The position numbers were made by a program, and so were the translations under genes. From positions 310,001 to 374,000 of the forward strand of contig BPGT01000001.1 in assembly GCA_026003175.1 (NCBI GenBank): 64,000 nt of DNA. The letters are read 5' to 3'. The notes under the pieces were generated by a model. That model worked only from the letters and a program-made list of their open reading frames with translations, searched no databases and was not told where the DNA came from. Shown piece after piece: positions 8,156 to 17,053 of this stretch. How positions within the stretch are numbered: the first letter of the stretch is position 1; the number at the start of each line of letters is the position of its first letter. This DNA comes from Armatimonadota bacterium (GTDB taxonomy: Bacteria > Armatimonadota > HRBIN16).

Positions 8156-8713
8156 TTACTTCACCAGCTGCAGTATCTGCCGGAACTGGTCGGTGCCTGC
8201 CTGAATCAACCACTCGTAGACTACCGACTCCGCGCAGGTCACCACCACCTCTGCATGGCGCAGCCGACGCATAGCGATTTGCCAGTCCTCCCGCGAGCGC
8301 GAACTGACCGCATCTTCCGCAACATGAACCTGGAAGCCCGCTGCCTGCGCGTCCAGAGCGGTCTGCGTCACGCAGATATGCGCCTCGACGCCACAGAGAA
8401 CCACCTGCGTGCGCTCGCTCGCCATCAGCGCCGCGCGGAACGGCTCGGAACCGTAGCAGCTGAAGCACATCTTGTCTATCGGTTCGCAACCTTCGGGAAG
8501 CACCTCGGCGATTTCGGGGATGACGCCTCCCATCTTCTGGACGTATTGCAGGGTGGCGATAACCGGAACCTTCAGCACGTTCGCGGATTGAATCAACAGA
8601 CGGCACTTCTCGATAACCCGTTCGCGCTCAAAGAGATGACGCAGGAAAGGCTCCTGCATATCCACAACCACCAGCACCGAACGGTCTGCCTGCACAATCT
8701 GTGGGTGACGCAT
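8156..8713 (-). CDS. Isochorismatase-family cysteine hydrolase
   Basis: 185 residues, the normal length of a single-domain family member. The catalytic triad is visible: Asp in VLVVVDMQEPF near residue 18, Lys in IDKMCFSCYGSEPF near 80, and nucleophilic Cys in VVLCGVEAHICVTQTALDA near 113, preceded by the cis-peptide motif. Members hydrolyse isochorismate, nicotinamide or N-carbamoyl amides; the substrate cannot be told from the sequence. No neighbour suggests a pathway. The start at 8713 has GGAGG-like bases (CAGGGAGGAACGTTC reading into ATG) upstream. Confidence 0.88.
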   Translation of the reverse strand: MRHPQIVQADRSVLVVVDMQEPFLRHLFERERVIEKCRLLIQSANVLKVPVIATLQYVQKMGGVIPEIAEVLPEGCEPIDKMCFSCYGSEPFRAALMASERTQVVLCGVEAHICVTQTALDAQAAGFQVHVAEDAVSSRSREDWQIAMRRLRHAEVVVTCAESVVYEWLIQAGTDQFRQILQLVK

Positions 8714-8890
8714 GAACGTTCCTCCCTGTCCGTTTTCAACAGCGAAGGGTTCGCGAGGCGGTCAATGTGTTCCTGCTGTCTACAGCTGGTGCTGCTTCCT
8801 GAGAAGATGGCAATCATATCGGTAGACAGCATCTCGCACGATTGGAGACAGATTCCGAATGTCCTTACGTGACGACGGTAACGTACTGTT

Positions 8891-8915
8891 AAAAGAGGCT
8901 ATGGAGCCTCCTTTT
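8891..8915 (-). terminator. Hairpin terminator of the methyltransferase operon
   Basis: GAGGCT and AGCCTC with a four-base loop, flanked by AAAA on one side and CTTTT on the other, so it could work in both directions. On the minus strand it lies about 100 bases past the last gene of the operon. I see no gene in the rest of 8714-9013. Confidence 0.65.
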
Positions 8916-9013
8916 GAATCTTTCAGTTCGAGCAGAGCACCCCTCCAGCAGTAATCTGCCTTCTCCCCTACGCTAGCAAGTACAAAATCGGGAAAAGCTC
9001 CAGAGTTTTTTGC

Positions 9014-9277
9014 CTAACCCTTGCCGCCATACCACCAGGCAGCCCAATCTTCGTCTGTAGCGTTTTCTGAAGGGTGTTGTTCGTCTTGCAAAACGCTTAT
9101 CCGAGTGCGCAAACGCGAACTCAGTGTCAGCACCTTTTCTTTTAGAGCCGCACGATTGCCAATATAAGCGTAGTCGTCGTAGCTGGCAGCCAAAATATCC
9201 AGGGGATAGGTTGTTAGGTCTTGCTTACGCTGTCGCAAATCGTTAACGATATCGAGGAAACATTTAATTATCCCCAT
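9014..9277 (-). CDS. Small protein overlapping the methyltransferase gene
   Basis: 87 residues from the ATG at 9277 (MGIIKCFLDIVNDLRQRKQ), with AAGGGG just upstream inside the end of the methyltransferase frame, overlapping it by 14 bases. Likely helical, charged, with an aromatic end (DEDWAAWWYGGKG). I do not recognise a family. The overlap with a DNA methyltransferase makes a restriction-modification accessory or a degraded restriction gene possible, but that is inference. A longer frame reaching 9355 exists but would lie mostly inside the methyltransferase. Confidence 0.55.
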   Translation of the reverse strand: MGIIKCFLDIVNDLRQRKQDLTTYPLDILAASYDDYAYIGNRAALKEKVLTLSSRLRTRISVLQDEQHPSENATDEDWAAWWYGGKG

Positions 9278-10160
9278 ACCCCTTGTGCCCCTCAAACAGC
9301 GCCATCTGCTTTTCTCTACCCCAGGCGAGCATTTCTTCCGCAGGCCAGATTTCATCCAGATGTGGGGTAAATCGGTAATAATGTCGCCATCTCTCTATCG
9401 AGTCCGCGGCTCTTTGTACGTCCAAACGCCAGCGGATCATCGCTACATTGCGTGGGGCGTTTTCTATCAGCACGCAGTGGCGTCTGATCTGCTCTGCCAC
9501 TACCCCTGTCGTGCCGGTTCCTGCAAACGGGTCCAGCACCCGGTCGCCGGGATTGGTGGAAGAGAGGATGATACGTAGCAACAGGGCTATGGGGGATTGC
9601 TGTTTGTGAAAACGTTCGCCAGTTGGCGTGCGCAACGCTTCATCACCTGCAAAGTAGCCGGAGGTGAGCTCGCGAATATCGTCCCAGCAGTCGGTGACAA
9701 ACACCCCATCTTCTCGCGGTTGGCGGTGTTCGGGGCGCAGTGGAGCGTCGATGCGCAGGCGGTGAAAGACGCGCGGAGCCTCACCTTTGGTGGCAAAAGC
9801 GATGATTTGATACTGCTTCCCGAAACGATGAGTATTCGGTACGGCAGAGGTCTTTTTGAGCCAGATAATCAGGTTCTGTAGCGTCCATCCCGTCTCTCTA
9901 AGCACTCTGAGCACCTGTTCGGTATTCTTCTCGCGCTGCATGAAGTAGATGGCTGCTCCGGGTGCAGAACAGCGATAGACTAGTTGACAAACATGTTCCA
10001 TCCACTGCCAGTAGGTCTCCGGTGGCAGGTTATCCTCAAAGAAGTCGTATTCCTTGCCCTGGTTGAAAGGAGGGTCGAGGAAGGTGAGGTGAAAGAGTTC
10101 CCCTCTCTCGCAAAGCGAGCGAAGATGATAGACGCAATCTCCTTCCAGCACTTCTACCAT
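9264..10160 (-). CDS. DNA (N4-cytosine or N6-adenine) methyltransferase
   Basis: 298 residues. The catalytic DPPF motif is in HLTFLDPPFNQGKEY near residue 28 and the SAM-binding motif in VLDPFAGTGTTGVVAE near 205, an order (catalytic motif first) typical of beta-class amino-methyltransferases. Between them lies a variable target-recognition stretch. It could be part of a restriction-modification system or an orphan regulatory enzyme; no restriction enzyme of normal size is next to it. It follows the zinc-ribbon gene by three bases. Confidence 0.88.
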   Translation of the reverse strand: MVEVLEGDCVYHLRSLCERGELFHLTFLDPPFNQGKEYDFFEDNLPPETYWQWMEHVCQLVYRCSAPGAAIYFMQREKNTEQVLRVLRETGWTLQNLIIWLKKTSAVPNTHRFGKQYQIIAFATKGEAPRVFHRLRIDAPLRPEHRQPREDGVFVTDCWDDIRELTSGYFAGDEALRTPTGERFHKQQSPIALLLRIILSSTNPGDRVLDPFAGTGTTGVVAEQIRRHCVLIENAPRNVAMIRWRLDVQRAADSIERWRHYYRFTPHLDEIWPAEEMLAWGREKQMALFEGHKGYGDN

Positions 10161-10163
10161 TGG

Positions 10164-10871
10164 CTAAGCTCCCTCGATGTACAGCAACCGCTGGCAGTTT
10201 TCGCACTGCACGATTTGTCCGCTCTTGATAGCTCGCAACGCGCTGGTGCTGATTCGGGTGTGGCACACCACGCAGGAGTCGCCCTCTACCCGCGAGATAC
10301 CAATACCTCCATGCCGCAGACGGATGGACTCGTATCGCTGCAAAAGCTGGGGGTCACACTGCGACGCTAGCTTCTGTCGCTCCTGCTTGAGCCGAACGCC
10401 CTCCGCTTCCAGTTTGCGTTTCTCGGCGAGATACGCTTCCACGTGTTTCTGGTAGGTTTGCTCGGTTTCTTCCTTTTGCCTGCGCGCTCGCTCCACCGCT
10501 TTCTCAGCAGCTTCCACTGCATCCATCAGCTGGAGCACTCGCTCGTCCAGTCGGGAGCGCTGACGCTTGAGTGCGCCCACCTCTTTCTCCAGGTTCTCCA
10601 GCTCCTTCGGGTTGCGCACCGTTCCGCTCCACAGTTTCTGCTCGAAGCTTTTCAGCTTCTCTTCCACCGAGCGCAGTTCCAGTTCGGCGTCGTGCAGGTC
10701 GGTGGTCAGACGTTTGTGCTCGGCAACCGCTTTTTCGTAGCCTGTGGCAGCTGCTTCTGCCGCCTGTTTCAACACCTCACCGCTATCCAGCTTGCGCAGA
10801 CGTGATGCCACATGCGCCAGCAGGACATCCACCTTTTGCAGTTCGTAAATCTGTTTCAGAGCATCATTCAT
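10164..10871 (-). CDS. Coiled-coil C4 zinc-ribbon protein
   Basis: 235 residues. About residues 10-180 form a long coiled coil rich in Glu, Lys and Arg (YEKAVAEHKRLTTDLHDAEL and similar). The C-terminus is a C4 zinc ribbon with CVVCHTRIS and VQCENCQRLLY. This is the widespread bacterial family (PF02591 type) of unknown molecular role, possibly nucleic-acid linked. The start overlaps the end of the kinase gene by eight bases, so it is translationally coupled to the signalling pair. Confidence 0.85.
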   Translation of the reverse strand: MNDALKQIYELQKVDVLLAHVASRLRKLDSGEVLKQAAEAAATGYEKAVAEHKRLTTDLHDAELELRSVEEKLKSFEQKLWSGTVRNPKELENLEKEVGALKRQRSRLDERVLQLMDAVEAAEKAVERARRQKEETEQTYQKHVEAYLAEKRKLEAEGVRLKQERQKLASQCDPQLLQRYESIRLRHGGIGISRVEGDSCVVCHTRISTSALRAIKSGQIVQCENCQRLLYIEGA

Positions 10872-12681
10872 GTCCTCGCGGCCTCCAATTAGCGTTTGCA
10901 GAGCTGTCTCCCTTAGGAAAAATCACCTGTGCACAGATACCCTCTTCACAGTTGAAAAGGTCAAACGTACCGTGCAGCCCACCCCGTACCAGGTCATCCA
11001 CGATGCGCAAGCCTAATGTCATCGTCTTGCGTGGGTCGAAGCTTTCGGGCAACGGCGTGCCATCGTTCACCACGGTCAAGCGGTAGCGTTCGGGTTCCTC
11101 ACGGACGGTTACGATAATGCGTCCGCTGTCTAGTTCGCGGAAACCGTGCTCCACGGCGTTTTGCACCAGCTCGTTCAGTATAAGTGCAAAAGAGGTTGCC
11201 TGCTGTAGCGGCAGCAGGAAGTCATCGCCGACGACACGAGTTTCTATCCGTTTGTGTGGCGGGATCAAACCCTGCTGGGTGTGGAAAAGGATGGTTTCCG
11301 CCAGCCGTTTGATGGGCACCATGTCCAGGTCCTCGCGCGAAAGCAAATCATGCACGGTGGCGATGGCGAGGATACGACTGAGGCTTTCGTTGAGCACCTC
11401 TTTCGCGCTGGCTCCTTCCGCATAGTGCATCTGCAGGCGCAGCAGGCTGGCAATCTGCTGGAGGTTGTTTTTCACGCGGTGGTGCATTTCCTGCAGGATA
11501 GCGGAGCGCAGGCTCAGCTTGGCGTGCTCTACCGCTACTGCCGCCTGATTCGCCAGTGCCATCAGCACGTTCATCTCCTCTTCCGTAAAGTGATGCGGAC
11601 GCTCGGTGTAACAATTCAGCACTCCCAGCGTCTTGCCTTTAGTGCGCAGTGGGATGCACGCCAGGGAGCAAAGCCCCTCCTTGGCGGCGATGTCGGCGAA
11701 CTGATACTCTGGGTGCTCTTTCACGTCTTGCACGGTGATAATGCGTCCCTGTTGTGCCGCGCGCCCGGCAATGCTCTCCCCGAGTGGGATATTCGGCTTG
11801 GAGATGTATTCCTGGCTCTTGCTGGAGGTGGCTTTGAGCACCAGCTCCTGACGTTCTTCTTCCACAAGCATTACCGTGCACACTTTATAGCCCATCGCCT
11901 GCGCGGTCATGTTCACCAGAAACTGCAGTATCTCTTCCAGATAGAGGTTGCTGGCAATTTGGCGGGTGATTTCGGTGAGGGTAGAAACCTGTTCGGCGCG
12001 CCGCTCCAGTTGCTGCAGGCGGCGCGAACGTTCGATGACGCCGGCTACCTGTGCCGCGATGTTAGAGAGAATGCGCACCTGGTTGCGGCTGTACTCGTGC
12101 GGGCGATGGGTGCGTACGTTAATCACGCCTATGACTTCGTTGTTGTGCAGTAAGGGCACTGCCAGCATAGATTCGTATTCGCCCTCACGCATTTCGGGGA
12201 AGTACTTGAATCGGTGGTCCTTGTATGCTTCGCGAGGTACTGCCACGTAGCGTTTCTCACGCGCCACCCAGCCCGTGATACCTTCGCCTACCTTCAGGCG
12301 AATCTTGCCCACCATTGGGCGTGCCTCTTCATCGGCGGCGCGAAGCACCAGCTCGGTGCGGTTCTCGTTCAACAGATAGATATGGCAAGATTCGGTGCCG
12401 GTAAGGCGCAGAGCCACTTCCACCAGCGCGTTGAGGGTTTCGTCCACCTCGAATGCCGAACCGACCGCTGCGCCGATGCGCCGAAGCGCGTCTACCTCCG
12501 CCGCCTGTTCCTCCAGTTGCTCTTGAAGCTGCTGGATGACACGCTGCGCCTCCAGCAGTTGACGCTCTTTGACCTGCAGCTCCTCTACCAGTAAAGCCAC
12601 GTCTTCTGCGGGGTCGCCGCCCGGATTACGGCGGAACAGGCGCATCGTTTTGCGCAATCGCAGGTTCGGTCGGAAACGCAT
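10864..12681 (-). CDS. GAF-GAF sensor histidine kinase (HisKA_2 type)
   Basis: 605 residues: N-terminal coiled coil (about 25-60), a first GAF domain (about 65-215), a second GAF domain (about 230-390), a HisKA_2 phosphoacceptor region with EMHHRVKNNLQQIASLLRL near 400, and an HATPase domain with NELVQNAVEHGF and GLRIVDDLVRGGL. No membrane span, so it senses an intracellular ligand or redox state. It starts seven bases after the ANTAR regulator gene, its obvious partner. TAGGAG lies just before the ATG at 12681. Confidence 0.9.
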   Translation of the reverse strand: MRFRPNLRLRKTMRLFRRNPGGDPAEDVALLVEELQVKERQLLEAQRVIQQLQEQLEEQAAEVDALRRIGAAVGSAFEVDETLNALVEVALRLTGTESCHIYLLNENRTELVLRAADEEARPMVGKIRLKVGEGITGWVAREKRYVAVPREAYKDHRFKYFPEMREGEYESMLAVPLLHNNEVIGVINVRTHRPHEYSRNQVRILSNIAAQVAGVIERSRRLQQLERRAEQVSTLTEITRQIASNLYLEEILQFLVNMTAQAMGYKVCTVMLVEEERQELVLKATSSKSQEYISKPNIPLGESIAGRAAQQGRIITVQDVKEHPEYQFADIAAKEGLCSLACIPLRTKGKTLGVLNCYTERPHHFTEEEMNVLMALANQAAVAVEHAKLSLRSAILQEMHHRVKNNLQQIASLLRLQMHYAEGASAKEVLNESLSRILAIATVHDLLSREDLDMVPIKRLAETILFHTQQGLIPPHKRIETRVVGDDFLLPLQQATSFALILNELVQNAVEHGFRELDSGRIIVTVREEPERYRLTVVNDGTPLPESFDPRKTMTLGLRIVDDLVRGGLHGTFDLFNCEEGICAQVIFPKGDSSANANWRPRGHE

Positions 12682-12687
12682 ATTCTC

Positions 12688-13269
12688 CTACACGCTGTGC
12701 GCAATGATGATGGCTTCGGCGATTTCCTTCATCGACTTGCGCGTGTTCATGCTCTGTACCTGAATACGGCGGAACGCCTCTTGCTCCTTCAGACCGTACT
12801 GGTCCATCAGGATGCCCTTGGCGCGCTCGATCAGCTTGCGCGTCTCCAGCTTGTCTTCCAGCTCGTTGACCTCTTCCTCCAGCGCGAGGAACTCTTTGTA
12901 GCGCGAGATAGCGATCTCAATGGCGGGGCGCAGGTCGCTCTCGCGGAACGGTTTCACCAGATAGGCAAAAACCCCTGCCTCCTTCGCGCGGTTGATCAGG
13001 TCCATATCGCTGAAGGCGGTCAGCAGTACTACCGGCGCAATCTTTTCGCTGTTCAGCACGTTCGCCGCGTCGATGCCGTCCATGCCCGGCATCTTGATGT
13101 CTAGAATGGCCACATCTGGCTTCAGGGTGCGGGCCGCTTCCACTGCCGAGACCCCATCACCCGCCTCGGCGACGACCTCGTAACCCAGCGATTCGAGCAT
13201 GTTCTTGAGGTCCAGACGGATAATGGGTTCGTCGTCGGCAATCAAGACACGAAGTGTGCCGTTGCCCAT
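12688..13269 (-). CDS. Response regulator with ANTAR RNA-binding output
   Basis: 193 residues from the ATG at 13269, chosen because AAGGAGGG lies about nine bases upstream. The receiver domain has the acidic pair in LIADDEPIIR, the phospho-acceptor Asp in VAILDIKMPGMDG, Thr in LLTAFS and Lys in YLVKPF. After a short coiled coil follows an ANTAR domain (ERAKGILMDQYGLKEQEAF). Such proteins act as antiterminators by binding paired hexaloop hairpins in leader RNAs. It is the first gene of a five-gene operon with the kinase, zinc-ribbon protein, methyltransferase and small protein. Confidence 0.93.
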   Translation of the reverse strand: MGNGTLRVLIADDEPIIRLDLKNMLESLGYEVVAEAGDGVSAVEAARTLKPDVAILDIKMPGMDGIDAANVLNSEKIAPVVLLTAFSDMDLINRAKEAGVFAYLVKPFRESDLRPAIEIAISRYKEFLALEEEVNELEDKLETRKLIERAKGILMDQYGLKEQEAFRRIQVQSMNTRKSMKEIAEAIIIAHSV

Positions 13270-13581
13270 GCGTATGCTCCCTCCTTCGTGCTTCATAACG
13301 TTACCATGTTTACCTTAATTATATGCTTTACACGGGGGTAGATGCAACCGCATGGCTTGATGAGAAAGGTGACGTGACGCTGCCTCCCTGCGAGCGGGGG
13401 TGTCAACAGATACCAGAATGCGCTCACCCCATGACCTATCGCTACAAAGCCCGGTGGGGCTTGCGACGAGTAAAAAGGATGAAGAGAATACTGCCTTATT
13501 TGCAAGACAACCATATTGTGCAGCAATAATAGCAAAAATTTTATAAAATTTTTCCCGTGAAATCCCCAGAAACCCCGTTTG

Positions 13582-13597
13582 TGGTACGATTGTTGCA
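13582..13597 (+). promoter_or_regulatory. Sigma-54 (RpoN) promoter of the RHS cassette
   Basis: TGGTACG, four bases, TTGCA fits the -24/-12 consensus with one change. Predicted transcription start is near 13607. An AT-rich inverted stretch (AAAAATTTTATAAAATTTTT, about 13534-13553) lies upstream, where an activator or bending protein could bind. The rest of 13298-13581 shows no gene I can support. Confidence 0.65.
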
Positions 13598-13626
13598 CAT
13601 ATATGGGGTGGAAAAGCTCTGGGGCG

Positions 13627-14859
13627 ATGGCGATGAGAACCCTGTTGTATGACGGCGTAGGCAACCGCACCGCGATGACAGTCAGTTTCCCTGCCCAGCC
13701 CAACCTGGCGGGTGTGACCAACTACGCCTACGACCTCAAGAACCAGTTGCTCTCCGAGCAGTCCACGCGGGCTGGTGGATACACCTTCAGTTTTGGCTAT
13801 GACCCGGCGCAGAACCCCACCACTTTCAAGGGTCAATCGCGCACCTACAACGCCAATAACCAGCTGACAGGCACCGGCTTTGCGTATGACGGCAACGGCA
13901 ACCCGGTGTTGTATAAGGGGGTGAACCTGGCGTTTGACCCCGAGAACCGGATGACGGCATATGGCAACGTATTGACCGCCGGCTACAACGGGGACGGTTT
14001 GCGGGCGTGGAAGCAGACGGCGTCTGGCAGGCGGTATTACCTGTATGATGGGGAGGAGCTGGTGTGCGAGCTGGACGCATCGGGCAACGTGGTAGCTCCG
14101 GTGGTGTTCGGGGCGAACGGTTTGGTGGTGTATAGTGGCTACCTCTACCAGTTTGACCCGCAGGGCAACGCGGTGCATGTGCTGGATGATGACGGTCGCA
14201 CGGTGTTGGCGAACCTTGCGTATGATGCGTGGGGTCAATTGATGTCCGGTTCCAACCCTACGCCTTACGGCTACAAAGCGCAGGGAGGTTATTACACAGA
14301 CGGTGAAACGGGGTTACAGCTGCTTGGTCGCTACCTGGACCCTGCGACAGGCAGGTTTTTAACAAGGGACCCCAATGGATTTGAAGGTGAGGTTAACCTC
14401 TATGCTTACGAGGGAAATCAAGTTGTGGCTCCGCCCGGGCAAAAGCCAGGGCAGGGTACCGGTGCAGGGAACGGATATAAACCTGTGCCTCCGCCACGAG
14501 TGCCTCGTCCACCATTCATTGTTCGCTGCATCTGCGTATTGGGTTTGCTTTTGTGCGCGAAGCCGACTGCGCCTCCAGAAACGGATGAGTTGTACCCCGG
14601 GCCCGAGCCACCTTGCGATGAGTATGAACGCAAGGGGTTCATATACCGAAATCCAGGGGCAGCCCTTGAAGATAGGAGATGTGCTCCCCCTGGTAAAAGG
14701 ACGCGCAAGAATAGGACAGAATCCCACAGGTGCAAGGGAGGGGAGCACTCCATATATTACATTGGCAGGTGGGTTGTTACTATAACTTGCTGTCCTTGCC
14801 GAAATGAAACAGGTGTTACTGTAAAGCGTTGCGATTGTAATCGCAAGCCGAAGTGGTAG
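13627..14859 (+). CDS. RHS/YD-repeat C-terminal fragment with variable tip
   Basis: About 410 residues. It begins in the middle of YD repeats (YDGVGNRTAM, FAYDGNGNPV, LAFDPENRMTAYG) and reaches the conserved RHS core end (GRYLDPATGRFLTRDP, then NLYAYEGNQVV). After residue ~270 the sequence changes to a short proline-rich linker and a cysteine-rich tip (CICVLGLLLC, CCPCRNETGVTVKRCDCN). RHS proteins deliver such variable tips as toxins. The large N-terminal shell and signal are missing, so this is a truncated or displaced cassette. If the sigma-54 promoter is used, the ATG at 13603 precedes the transcript start, so I chose 13627; 13633 is also possible. Confidence 0.75.
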   Translation: MAMRTLLYDGVGNRTAMTVSFPAQPNLAGVTNYAYDLKNQLLSEQSTRAGGYTFSFGYDPAQNPTTFKGQSRTYNANNQLTGTGFAYDGNGNPVLYKGVNLAFDPENRMTAYGNVLTAGYNGDGLRAWKQTASGRRYYLYDGEELVCELDASGNVVAPVVFGANGLVVYSGYLYQFDPQGNAVHVLDDDGRTVLANLAYDAWGQLMSGSNPTPYGYKAQGGYYTDGETGLQLLGRYLDPATGRFLTRDPNGFEGEVNLYAYEGNQVVAPPGQKPGQGTGAGNGYKPVPPPRVPRPPFIVRCICVLGLLLCAKPTAPPETDELYPGPEPPCDEYERKGFIYRNPGAALEDRRCAPPGKRTRKNRTESHRCKGGEHSIYYIGRWVVTITCCPCRNETGVTVKRCDCNRKPKW

Positions 14860-14879
14860 CGTGTGAGAAGGAAATAGCA

Positions 14880-15656
14880 ATGCGGGTAGCACGGACACGT
14901 AGTGCCTACATACGCAGAATAGAGCGATTCGTACGGATGAGATGTGGGTTGTTGTGTAACCCTCCACGTTGGTGGGCGTACAGAATGCAAGTGAGGGATT
15001 ACCTTTTCTTGTTCCTATACGGTCTACCAGTAGCAGTGCAGACAGAGTTTGCTTTACATAGTGTTAAGATGTATCTACCAAACTTTGAAGCCTTCAATCC
15101 ATCAGATGCACGTGCGCGCCAAGTAGTTGAAGCAGTAGAAGCTTGGCTGAGAGACAGAGACGTAGGCGAGCAGTTATTGCGCCGTTGTGATTTACATGAC
15201 CTGCACGAACCGTGGGAATACGTCCGCTTTCTGGTAGGTGGCATAGGCAATCTGAGGGACTTGGTTTTGTTATGGAGAGACTCCAAATTGGGCTCCGCTG
15301 CAGCAACCGCCGAGATTGTCTGGGAGTGCATCGAGCAACGGATGGAGGATGTTTGGCGTGCGGACGATCCAGAAGCATACAACGCCTTTCGGAGATGGCA
15401 AGAAGTAGATGCGCAGTTTCACCCGCACGATAGTAATGACCCGATGAGGGAGGAATGGGAGGATTTGCTTGATTTGTGGTGCGATCGGAGTGCTCCAGAC
15501 AATGTAGCGTCATGCGCTGTGGCGAGACGTGAATGGCACAAAATTGTTCATCACCTCTGGAAAATAGAACGGATTGCCCCGTTGGCGGATTGTCCAAGCC
15601 GACGAGAGAGGTACTTGTGGAGAGAGGATTTGTGGAACCTGCAGCGAGGCAGATGA
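14880..15656 (+). CDS. Hypothetical protein, candidate RHS immunity protein
   Basis: 258 residues starting MRVARTRSAYIRRIERFVRM, with AGAAGGA before the ATG and 20 bases after the RHS stop. No signal peptide; rich in Trp, Arg, Asp and Glu, mostly helical by composition. I do not recognise the family. In RHS loci the gene directly after the variable tip normally encodes the cognate immunity protein, and an RHS remnant follows it, so by position this is the best candidate. There is no sequence motif that proves it. Confidence 0.5.
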   Translation: MRVARTRSAYIRRIERFVRMRCGLLCNPPRWWAYRMQVRDYLFLFLYGLPVAVQTEFALHSVKMYLPNFEAFNPSDARARQVVEAVEAWLRDRDVGEQLLRRCDLHDLHEPWEYVRFLVGGIGNLRDLVLLWRDSKLGSAAATAEIVWECIEQRMEDVWRADDPEAYNAFRRWQEVDAQFHPHDSNDPMREEWEDLLDLWCDRSAPDNVASCAVARREWHKIVHHLWKIERIAPLADCPSRRERYLWREDLWNLQRGR

Positions 15657-15717
15657 GACTATTTCCCGCAGCTTTGCAGAAAGCTCCAGTGGTGTTGCGT
15701 ACGCTCAACAAGGATAT

Positions 15718-15795
15718 AGATGGGCTACACCACGGATGTGGAAACGGGTATACTCTTACTGACGCACCGTTACCTGGACCCCACGACGGGGAGGG
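15718..15795 (+). pseudogene. RHS core remnant (orphan tip junction)
   Basis: Translates to GYTTDVETGILLLTHRYLDP followed by TTGR, the conserved RHS core just before the variable tip, but with no RHS gene on either side. Its sequence differs from the main cassette (GYYTDGETGLQLLGRYLDP), so it comes from another RHS protein. Orphan cores like this arise when tips are exchanged by recombination. Confidence 0.7.
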
Positions 15796-16960
15796 GTTCG
15801 AGAGATGGCGGATTATCCTGTGTGCAACGTAGTCTTCTCACTTCCTGCGCAATCACCTCCGCCGCGAGGTCTATCTCCTCTGGCGTGTTGCCCCTGCCCA
15901 CGCTCAGGCGGATGGTGCTCATCGCCCGCTCTTCACTCATGCCTAGCGCCAGCAGCACATGCGAGGGTTCGATAGAACCTGCGCTGCACGCTGCTCCTGC
16001 CGAAGCGGCGATCCCCCGCCGGTCTAATGCAATCAGCAGACTCTCCGCCGAGACGCCCTCCAAAGTGACGCTGAGGATGCCGGGATGGCAATGTTGAGGA
16101 TGTCCGTTGACCCGTATGTCGGGGATCCGCTCCTGCAGGAGCGTGCGGAGCCGCTCGCGCAGTTGCCATATCCGCTCGCTAGCGGAGAGATAACGGGTCT
16201 GACTCAGCTCCACCGCCTTCGCGAAACCGGCGATGGCAGGCACGTTTTCCGTACCGGCTCGCATCTCGCGCTCCTGCGCTCCCCCCACCAGCAACGGCGC
16301 AATCTTCACCCCGCCGCGCAGATACAGCGCACCCGCGCCTTTCGGTCCATATAGCTTGTGCGCCGACACCGACAGCATATCCACCCCCAGGTCGTCCACC
16401 TTGAGGTCTATCAACCCGAAGGTCTGCACCGCATCACAGTGGAACCACACACCTCGCTCCCGGCACAACGCGCCGATCTCGCGCACAGGTTGCAACGTGC
16501 CGACTTCGTTGTTGGCGTGCATGACGCTCACCAGCCACGTATCCTCGCGGATAGCACGGCGCACGTCGTCGGGGTCTACCATGCCGTAGTGGTCTACAGG
16601 CAAATACGTGACATCCCACCCCTCCTGCTGCAGACGCTGGCAGGCGTGTAACACCGCGTGATGTTCTATCGCGGTGGTGACGATATGCCTTTTATGGAGA
16701 GGAGCCACTCGCGCCGCGCCGAATATCGCCATGTTGTCCGATTCGGTTCCACTGGAGGTGAAGAGTACCTCCGCATCGAGGCAACCCAGCGCGTGCGCGA
16801 CGGTCACCCGCGCCTCGTCTAGCAGGTCGCGAGCCTTCCTGCCGAACAGGTGCAGGCTGGATGGGTTGCCCCAGCACTCCTCCATCGCTTGCGCGACTGT
16901 CTCGCGCACCTCGGGAGCGATAGGCGTGGTCGCCGCATGGTCCAGGTAAACGCTACGCAT
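15770..16960 (-). CDS. Cysteine desulfurase, NifS/IscS type
   Basis: 396 residues from the ATG at 16960 (MRSVYLDHAATTPIAPEV); a longer frame upstream has no family similarity. Fold-type I PLP enzyme: Lys in LSVSAHKLYGPKGAGALYL, His in TTAIEHHAVLHAC, and the catalytic loop Cys in AASAGAACSAGSIEPSHV. It removes sulfur from cysteine for iron-sulfur clusters or thio-modifications; no isc/suf partner is adjacent. Oddity: the last residues (TQDNPPSLEPLPVVGSR) are read from the opposite strand across and next to the RHS remnant, so the native C-terminus seems to have been replaced by recombination. Confidence 0.9.
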   Translation of the reverse strand: MRSVYLDHAATTPIAPEVRETVAQAMEECWGNPSSLHLFGRKARDLLDEARVTVAHALGCLDAEVLFTSSGTESDNMAIFGAARVAPLHKRHIVTTAIEHHAVLHACQRLQQEGWDVTYLPVDHYGMVDPDDVRRAIREDTWLVSVMHANNEVGTLQPVREIGALCRERGVWFHCDAVQTFGLIDLKVDDLGVDMLSVSAHKLYGPKGAGALYLRGGVKIAPLLVGGAQEREMRAGTENVPAIAGFAKAVELSQTRYLSASERIWQLRERLRTLLQERIPDIRVNGHPQHCHPGILSVTLEGVSAESLLIALDRRGIAASAGAACSAGSIEPSHVLLALGMSEERAMSTIRLSVGRGNTPEEIDLAAEVIAQEVRRLRCTQDNPPSLEPLPVVGSR

Positions 16961-17053
16961 CTTCTCCACCAGAGCGATTATACCCGTACAGCAGGAAATC
17001 ACCCCTGTGGGCAAGAAGCGCACACTGTAGCGCAAAGAGGAGGACAACAGCAG

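Noticed and set aside
13315-14238. 307-codon open frame antisense to the RHS gene
   Set aside because: It mirrors the coding strand of clear YD repeats; composition and lack of a start site mark it as a shadow frame.
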